64,000 nt of DNA from Amylostereum areolatum (Eukaryota > Basidiomycota > Agaricomycetes > Russulales > Stereaceae): positions 2,283,693-2,347,692 of the forward strand of contig SAXG01000001.1 in the NCBI GenBank assembly GCA_012932865.1, given 5' to 3'. Below, piece after piece: positions 56,359-64,000 of this stretch. The position numbers were made by a program, and so were the translations under genes. Position 1 is the stretch's first letter; the number at the start of each line of letters is the position of its first letter. The notes beneath the pieces were generated by a model that was not told the origin of the DNA, made no database searches, and saw only the letters and a program-made list of their open reading frames with translations.

Positions 56359-58505
56359 ATGCTCCCATCCATACTCATCCTCCCCCTTTTGTCAACCCTG
56401 GTGGTTGCAGTTCCCCATCCTTCCCCCGACAATGCCCTCCACATTCCCATGACCCGCCGCGCAGTTCGCGCCCGCTCAAACGATCCAGACGCCGAGATAG
56501 CTCGTTGGTTGGCCGCGTCCAAGAGTCTCATGGACAAGTATGGCATCGGGGGGTCGTCTGCCAATGTGTCAAGAAGACAGAGCTCGTCGAGCATCGATAT
56601 CACAAACCAGGTGCGCCCCATTTCCTTTCAAACTGCGATCCTTCCAGGGCTCACCCGTCTTGATGTGAATAGGGTGGCGACACAAGCTATTTTGCGGATG
56701 TCAGCATCGGAACTCCGTGAGTGCTTCGCGGTTATTACAGCCACTTGAAATTAAATCCTTCGATTAACGCCCCAGGCCCCAAACTTTCGGTGTTGTTCTC
56801 GACACGGGCTCCTCGGATTTGTGGTTAGCAACAACCCAGTGCAGCAATTGCCCGAACGGCACTCCAGAGCTCAACACTGCCTCGTCTTCGTCCATTCAAT
56901 CTTCTACCCAGAGCGTGTCTCTTCGATACGGTTCCGGTCAAGCATCAGGAACTCTCGCCCAAGACACGGTCTCCTTTGGTTCGTTCACGATCAGCAACCA
57001 GGTGTTTGGTGCGTGTATTGGTATATGCAGAAACGTTCTCCTCTGACCCAGACGTACAGTCGCTGTGAACAGCATCTCAGATGGCCTCATCGACGGCTCG
57101 CTTGCGGGAATCATGGGCCTGGCATTCAATTCGATTGCGTCGTCAGGAGCCACTCCGTTCTGGCAAGCCCTCTTACAGAATAACCAGCTCTCAAGCCCCG
57201 AGATGTCGTTCTTCATCACCCGATTAAATGGCCAGGTCACCTCGAGCACGGAAGCCGATCCTGGAGGAGTCTTTACTCTTGGTGGGACCAACTCAACGTA
57301 CTTCCAAGGTGACATTGACTTCCAAAACTTTCCCTCGGGTACAACCACGTCCTTTTGGCTGCAAACCGTCACTGGTACGTACTTTACAGCGCATCCATCC
57401 TTGGCACCTTTTCAACGCTGTCACAGAACTCACTCTCGGTGGTACCGCCATCAACATTGGTAGCGCAAGCAATAACCTTGCTGCGATCGATACTGGTACC
57501 ACGCTCGTCGGTGGACCCACCGCTGCTGTGACCGCTTTCTGGGACGCTGTCGACAACTCGCAATCACTAGGAAACCAGATGCCTGGGTTCTGGGCCTACC
57601 GTGCGTCCTTCAGCGTTCTTTCCGCCTCCACGATGTATAACAAGCCGTTTCACAGCCTGCAGCACCAGTCTGAAAGTCGCATTCTCGTTTGGTGGCAAAT
57701 CATGGCCTCTCAACCCTGCCGATTTGACGCTGGGCCAGCTCTCCCGCACGCTTTGCATCGGTGCTATCTTCGACGTGACTCAGGGTGCATCGGTTGGCTC
57801 TGGCAACCCAGAGTGGATCATTGGCGACACATTCCTTGTACGTTTTCATGGCGGAACGCTTCCTGCATGGTCGACTGATATCTCGTGTAGAAAAACGTAT
57901 ACTCCGTGTTCAGGGCGAACCCGCCATCTGTTGGTTTCGCTGAGCTTTCCGATGCTGCGGGGGGTTCATCAGGTGCGTGCAGCGTCTCTTTTTATCTTTC
58001 CCCCACCTCTTTGCTTCGACCGGCCGGGAATGGCCACTTTGGGACCGTCGCTGAACGATCTGCGTCCTCAACATTGTGTTCTGGTTTGGAGTAGGGTCGT
58101 CGTCTGCGGTGGCCACCTCCACGGTGGCGTCGTCGGTTGCCGCATCTTCATCCGTGCCCTTGGCCGGTTCGTCGTCGATTTCCTTGGCTGTATCCTCGTC
58201 GACTCCCTCGTCTACACCCATCCTCTCTTCTACCCATACGACGTCCGCTGTGATCGTGGTGACGAGCGTTCTTCCCACAGGCACCCCTGGCTCCGGTTCA
58301 AGCTCCGGCTCAAGCTCTGGCTCAGGCTCGTCATCAAGCTCTGGTTCCGGCACCACCTGTATGTTATTTTAACTATCTGCATCTTGGATGAGACGCTGAC
58401 GGTCTATTCTTTGCAGCCGCAGCGCTATCGCTTGCGCCTCCGAGCGTTATGCTCGTGCTGTCGATGCTGACAGGCATGCTCACTGGCACAGCCCTCCTCA
58501 GATGA
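56359..58505 (+). CDS. Pepsin-like aspartic protease, secreted, probably GPI-anchored
   Basis: Clean frame through about nine exons. The signal peptide is MLPSILILPLLSTLVVAVPH, then a propeptide with Arg-rich sites (MTRRAVRAR, VSRRQ). The mature enzyme has GVVLDTGSSDLWLATTQCSN (first catalytic Asp, DTGS), flap segment SVSLRYGSGQASGTLAQDTV, IMGLAFNSIASSGATPFWQA, AAIDTGTTLVGGPTAAVTAF (second Asp, DTGT), and PEWIIGDTFLKNVYSVFRAN. After FAEL the C-terminus is a Ser/Thr-rich stalk of about 100 residues and a hydrophobic end (VMLVLSMLTGMLTGTALLR), the layout of yapsin-like GPI-anchored proteases. Expected at the cell surface or wall; substrates unknown. Confidence 0.92.
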
Positions 58506-60832
58506 TGACCCTCACGCCGTTGTGCCGTCCGCCCGTTCTTGAACCTTGCAGTCACGTTTGTACGATTATGTCTGTTTATCGTTTGCTTGCTGTCGCCTCG
58601 CCCCATCCGCACCCCCTTCATACCTCACGCGCATCCTCTTTCTCATCTCCGATTCACATCCCATCATTACCACGCACATGGACTTTGGAGGAGGAGGGCC
58701 TCGTTTGTTCCCGGCTCGTGCTAGCGTTTCTACGATCGTCTCTCTTTAGTCTGCTCGTTGGTTTCCAATGTTCTACAGCGCCCGCCATCTAATTTGCGAC
58801 CTATACCAACGCGCATACGTACAATCCGTGATATACTGGCTTTATGGTCAACGTGGCTCGGGCTGTCCGTGCGGTCAGACTTGTGTGAGACGATTATGGT
58901 CGAAGGTAGGTAGACAATCGGTTCGGTTTGAACCGTCGGCGCACGGAAGCTGTCATTTAGGCTCGGGTTCTGCCCATTTCGTCCGTTGACACCAGTGAGC
59001 GACCAGAAAGCCATGGACCTGGGCAGCCGCCTCGATTCAATTGCACAATTCAACGCTCCTTCGAGTCTCGATCGCGTTTTGACGTCCGCGCGACACCCTG
59101 ATTAGGTATATATGTATGCGCACTATTGCATGTGCTGGATCGACGGATGAATCGGGGAGCCGGAAAGGATCGACGTCGCGTCGGGCTGGGGACGAGTCGG
59201 AAATTCCGATAGAGTTGTTGGGGACGAGTGGGACGACTCGGAAGCCGAAACCGGAGCTGTGGCACGTCACCGAGCCCGAGCTCGTGTCATGTCGATGAGT
59301 CGTGGCGGTGGTGATGGGCGGGATTCCGCGGGAGAACGGGTGCGGCTGAATGAGCGGGGCAGGTGGACTCCCCGGTGCAAGAGATTGTAGAAGTGAAGGT
59401 GTGGAACGACTCGGAGACGGAGGAGACGGAGGCACACTTGGATGGACATTAATAGTTGACCTACGAGCAGGTCAGTTGCCGACTTGTCTTGTGGTACGTA
59501 CGTAGGGCCGGCGGTCTACCCAGACTCGTGAACCCGACGGACGCAGTCTTGGCTCGTGCCGCACGGAAGACGGAGGGGTGCTCCACATGTATGAGGGGGG
59601 CGAAGGTTGAGGATATCCGGGACAATCCTTTTGGACTGATAGGACCGCGGCGGGTCCAACTCGCGCGTGGACGAAATCGCAGGTCGGGATCTCTTCCGCT
59701 CGAGCGGCGATTTCTTCCTCGGTGGAGCAGAACTTTTGGCAGAACGGAGGAACGCCGCCTCGCCGCCCGCGTCGGTAGTCCGTAGCATGCACCTCCCTTT
59801 TATTGCGGCGTTCGAACTTCGGAGGGATACTCGGGGTACATTTCGCGTCCACCGAGGACGATTTGACTTCCTGGTCCACCCTGGCCAAGAAACTAGTGAC
59901 TGCGAGTGCTTGCGAAGGTGTCTTCTGGCCTAGGTACGGAAATGATACAGACTGAGAGGGTACCGAGTGTCGCACCGACCTGCATGGGCATGTGGCATGT
60001 CTCAATCCAAGTTCCAGTCTGACTGGAACCTGGGGGCGGGCCGGCGGACGGACAAAGATCAGCATATACCGGAGCCGACGTCGAGGAGGTGAGAGATCCG
60101 GAGGGCCAGTGCCTAGCACCAGAGGTCATGCGAGATGATAGGTGTGCGGGGAAGTTGGAGGTCCCGGCGTCCCTAATCGTACGCATGTGGTACGCGCCCG
60201 CGACGGGTTTGAAATTAGCTTGGTGTATTCATATGTGGAGTGTTCATGGATCAAAAGGTAGAGTACTGCTTGTGTTCGCCGGTCAGGTCGGCGAGGTCGG
60301 CGTTGAGGTTTGCCTCAAGCTTGACCTTGACGGCTACAATATGTGGGTGGAGAAACGAGGCCAGGTTGATGCAGCGAGGGCGGCTGCGGCTGCGGCATGG
60401 GGGGACTGGAATAAGTGCGAAGGGCGGACGGGCAGGAAGGGTTCGGTATGCTATCGTCGACGCATCTTGATTAGCGCACCTCGAGTGTAAAACGGGAACC
60501 GGAGGGAGGGGGGCATTCCAGCTCTGAAGCAAACGCAACTCGACACCCTAAAGTCTGGGAATACTCCGTCGGTGCGAGCGAAACGGCGTCGCGGTTTTGA
60601 TTCAGTTTCAGTTCGGGATCATTCGGCGACAGTGCTGTCGGAAGAGGACGAAAGTATCGTCGTCCTCAGCGATGCGCGGCAGATGAGAATCGAGCCACAT
60701 GGTCTCCATACAACTGAGTCGGACAAGGGACGGGGGTATTGCGCCAGAGACGGTCGCCGGTACGACGTTGGGAAGCTGGTTGGACACCGGTCCGGGGGTT
60801 CTGGGTGGCGCATCACCGGAGAGGCGCCGTGT

Positions 60833-60852
60833 TTGAAGCTTGAAGCTTGAAG
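60833..60852. repeat. GAAGCTT heptad array (about 2.9 copies)
   Basis: TTGAAGCTTGAAGCTTGAAG, same heptad as at 12169, 14937 and 24520. Confidence 0.85.
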
Positions 60853-63800
60853 GATAGGGGCGGCAACATCATAGCTATACAGAGGATAGGCAAAATGATA
60901 GCGGTGGGAAGAATGGGTTAGAGCTTAGAAGGCTCGGCTCGCAGACGCAGACAGTACGCATGGGAGCTTGTTGTCGGGTCATAGTAACTTCCGGGTTTGG
61001 GGGCAAGGGATGTTTGAATATACCACACGAGAGCGGTGCAGCACAGAGTTGTGGACGTCGCGTGGTCGTGCAGTCCCAGGAGCGTACTGTGAAAGCGATC
61101 TGGAATGACGGGAGGGGGTTAGCTGCAGACGAGGAGTAAGTTGCCGACAGGCAATGCTCACCACATGTGCTGGTCAGCGACATCCGTCGCATTGGGGAAT
61201 GAAGAGTATGTTCGCAGAACTGGTAGGGGAAGCAACCGCGCCTCGTACCGATCCATATGGTATCAAGAAACCCTGGGCGGTCGTCGCCCACCAGAGATAT
61301 ACACCCACTTCGCGGCGTCACGGTCGCGCATCGCTCGGACGGATGTCGACCAACGGCGGACCTGGCAGTCAGAATGAAACGCATTCCGAGGGCAACATAA
61401 AAACATGGGAAATTCTCAGGTGGAGGGGAAGAGGGCGGGGGTCAGCTTCTTCCAAAGCGTGACCGTTTCCTTCTTCGTCCGACTTGCATAGCGCGCGCCT
61501 TCGCGAGTCGTCGGCCACAAGTCGCGCGCCGTAGGCCCGTACGGAGCGCGGGCGGTCCGAGCTCTTCGAAGCGAAAGCGCGATCACCGGCCCCCGGGCGG
61601 CCGATCACCTAATTATCTTTCCTCGAGCGATCGTCCCCTCCCCTCGCACCGTCAAGATCCCCGGAAAGCTGTGCAAGGTGCCTCGCGAACCATGCACGTA
61701 AGCGCGCGCCGAGCGTCATGGGCCTCGGGAAAGTTTTGAGTTTTGTATGTAAAAGGCGCACTAGGTCCTGTACACTGAGCCATATGTGCCGTGTACCGCA
61801 GATATTGCTGTTGGGGGTGACGACCGTGATGGACGTGGGGGTGGCAACACACCGACTCGGACAAGGTACTTGCACCCTGGAACTGGACAATACGTCCTTA
61901 TTCGACCGACCGTCTTCGCGGCGCGCCGTGTTTGGTTGTCTAGAGCAGCGCATGGGTGGGAGAAAAAGTTGGGGAATGGGGAGATCCAGAATGATAAATC
62001 TGAGCAGTGGCATTTCGCTGAAATGGCGCCTGCGACCGGGGTGCTGCCAACGTCGAAATGTCCGGATGTTCCTCGAAGGTAAGTCCGAGGTCCAATGTTT
62101 GCGTGGATCGAAGAAACGGAAGACCGATCAAGCGGAGAAAGGAAAGGTTCGGGACAAGGAGGAGGTGAGCCTGGACGAGCCTCAAGGCCGAAGGGCGCGC
62201 AGTATTGCACATTGTTTGAAATGCAGAACACATGTATGCCTCGCTAGGTGCACAAGTGCCAGGTAGGGTCAGTCTAGGGAAGCGAAACAAGTCACATCGC
62301 ACACGGTTCATGATGGAACGCAGGATGCCGATAGAGGGAGGCCGCGTGATCAAGTGGCCGTCGCAAGTCAATAGAATTTTGGCTTTTCGAGCGCCCAGGC
62401 TTCCGTGCGGGAGAGAAGCCGTTTGCTTACCTACCACCGACCGTGAACGTTGAACGTAACGTTGAACCGCTTCGAAGGCCGAACAAGGGCACGCCTGAAA
62501 TTGTGTCGACTCGTGGTCAAGTCAAGATTGCTTGTTTGGGAGCAGCAATTGGACGCCGCCATCGCCCCCTCTCGATAGATGACGTAAATCGATTTGCCCG
62601 GCTGTAACGGGCAATGGTTCGTTATCAGGTCTGTCGCTGCTTCTGCTTGAGAAAACCTGAGACAACGATGTCGACGACGTGTGAGCGGCGAGCGCGAGGC
62701 GAGGTACCTGAGGGAAGACTTGGAAATGCCGTCCTTCGTACAGCACCGCGACCGTCGACGCACAGCTCCGATCGGTGGGGCCATTGTGCTGGCCGTCTAC
62801 TCAGCGAACAAAGCAACAGCACAGCGTTAGTACGTCTCATGGAATTCGGGGCCTGATCCCGGCGGCGGGGGAAAGAAACGGAGTGTGATCTTTGTGGAGC
62901 AGAGAAACGTCAAGTGGATGGGTCGGGCTTCGCCATACATGTGGAAGAACTGCGTTGTTCGGATCGCGTAGAGGATACTCCAGAATGGCAAGTTTATCTG
63001 AGACATTTGGGCCCGGCAGAAGTTCTTCTTGAGTTTGTCATCCGCCCATTTGCACCAGTCGCGAGCTGCTGCTTTCTCGTGCGGCCGCGAAGTCGGAGTC
63101 GCGGAGGCCACCGGAAGGATCGACGCCCTTTCCACGAGATGGTACGATCTTGAGAGGACCTGGGAATTCTAGTGGATGGGGGAGGATGATGGTTGAACGT
63201 TGATGCATGATGAAAGAGGGCAGCTGAGGGTAAGTAATGGCGGGAACCTACGCTTTGTACTGACGTAGGCTCGAGGGAGGGAGGGGCACACTCACCTCGT
63301 CACAAAGCTCGTCTGTGTCGTCAGTCAACCTTAGCAAGAAGCGTATTTGCGAAAGCCGAAGCCTGGCGCTCCCAGCGTGTCGAGGGTCCAAGAACCAGCA
63401 AATGATAATTCGCGCGCTCCTGCGCGCCTTCTCGCCGTCTCGGGGCGCGAGTCGTCGCGCCGATCCTCACTTGCCTTTCTGAACCACTCGGGGTTTGCGA
63501 GCAGGCGGTCGCCAGCTGTCGCCAGTCGCCACAACCTAAATGCCAAGCGCATCTGTGAGATGTGAGGGATCCAGCGACAGCCCCCAATCTCGCTGAGCTT
63601 GACGGTAATCTTACCAGACTGCGCGCTATGCCGAGGATCCTACAGCCTTTGTAGAAGCGCGATCAACGGTACCCCGCTGAGTTTAATCCTGGCAGAGAAA
63701 GGCGCGGTTGGACCTCTCAAGCATACGAGAACCGGGAGAACGGATAGAACGAGATGAGCCGATCAGGATGCCGATGGTCGATCGGCCCACAATCCCTCGC

Positions 63801-63986
63801 AGTTGTGGGGGCGAGCAGCGTGCCGAGTGGCCGATCGGGCGGTTGGCTGAAGACGGTGGGGTAACGAGGCGGCGGCGACTTGCAACGAAGACAGTTCGGT
63901 GCCAGTAGGCCAGCAGCCATTTAGCCACGCACGTCGGTTTGCTCTTGCTTTGGAGGTAGGTGAACAGGCTTCTGAATGATATTCTG

Positions 63987-64000
63987 GAGAGAGAGAGAGA
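63987..64000. repeat. (GA)n microsatellite at window end
   Basis: At least seven GA dinucleotides, cut by the window edge. Confidence 0.85.

Larger units (their letters stand above)
58506..64000. other. Gene-poor tail, no gene supported
   Basis: 5.5 kb with many overlapping ORFs of 60-215 codons on both strands, none with recognisable domains, and no consistent splice structure. The longest (60119-59472, minus) is Pro/Arg-rich as expected of chance ORFs in GC-rich DNA. Small features: a palindromic cggttcggtttgaaccg (about 58919), one GAAGCTT array (60833), and acgttgaacg repeats (about 62446). Could be a long regulatory or noncoding-RNA region, or decayed mobile DNA. Confidence 0.5.

Noticed and set aside
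59472..60119. A 215-residue minus-strand ORF as a gene
   Set aside because: Composition is Pro/Arg/Ser-rich as in chance ORFs of GC-rich DNA; there is no domain, no promoter signal, and other frames are equally open.
61609..62437. Overlapping minus-strand ORFs of 134-165 codons as exons of one gene
   Set aside because: No consistent splice sites link them and no motif is recognisable.
1..64000. tRNA genes, rRNA and CRISPR arrays
   Set aside because: I looked for B-box-like GTTCGA strings and regularly spaced repeats; hits lay in coding exons or lacked a cloverleaf, and no spaced repeat array exists.

Overview
The window reads as nuclear DNA of an agaricomycete (mushroom-forming basidiomycete). 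Genes are dense on both strands and cut by many short (about 50-60 nt) GT-AG introns. The gene set is fungal: a fungal AlkB-like oxygenase, Atg3, Ada2, Ctr9, a DOMON/cytochrome b561 protein, F-box and BTB genes, a serine-rich and probably GPI-anchored aspartic protease, and a C2/STAND-type remnant. I see no tRNA, rRNA or CRISPR array.

Layout. 0-6 kb: AlkB-like 2OG-Fe(II) oxygenase (minus strand, runs off the left edge), a doubtful ORF, and the mitochondrial F1-ATP synthase delta subunit. 6.4-9.5 kb: three tandem Ohr/OsmC peroxidases with identical intron positions and mitochondrial-type N-termini; the first is head-to-head with the ATP synthase gene. 9.8-11.7 kb: secreted GH27 alpha-galactosidase. 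12.5-14.9 kb: two tandem BTB/POZ genes. 15.5-21.6 kb: malate synthase, a SETD6/Rkm4-type SET methyltransferase, an F-box protein. 23-29.3 kb: a charged hypothetical protein, Atg3, a doubtful small gene, a pyridoxal-reductase-like aldo-keto reductase. 29.6-35.2 kb: DOMON-cytochrome b561 protein, second F-box gene, CoA-binding protein.

35.8-47.4 kb is the most dynamic part. A unit holding an unrecognised ~160-residue gene and a membrane-anchored cysteine synthase is present twice. The left copy of the synthase is cut off at 38458 and fused to a decayed C2/STAND-like gene. Between the copies lie an intact gene with PD-(D/E)XK-nuclease-like residues and a small inverted-repeat element. 47.7-58.5 kb is housekeeping again: ADA2 and CTR9 head-to-head, a ZNHIT3-like zinc-finger protein and the aspartic protease. 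The last 5.5 kb shows no gene I can support.

A feature of the whole window: nine genes, including conserved ones (CTR9, malate synthase), need single-base corrections to stay in frame. Nearly every one is an extra base, and most lie in a short run of the same base. I take these to be mainly assembly/sequencing insertions rather than real gene death, so 'broken' calls here should be checked against reads or RNA.
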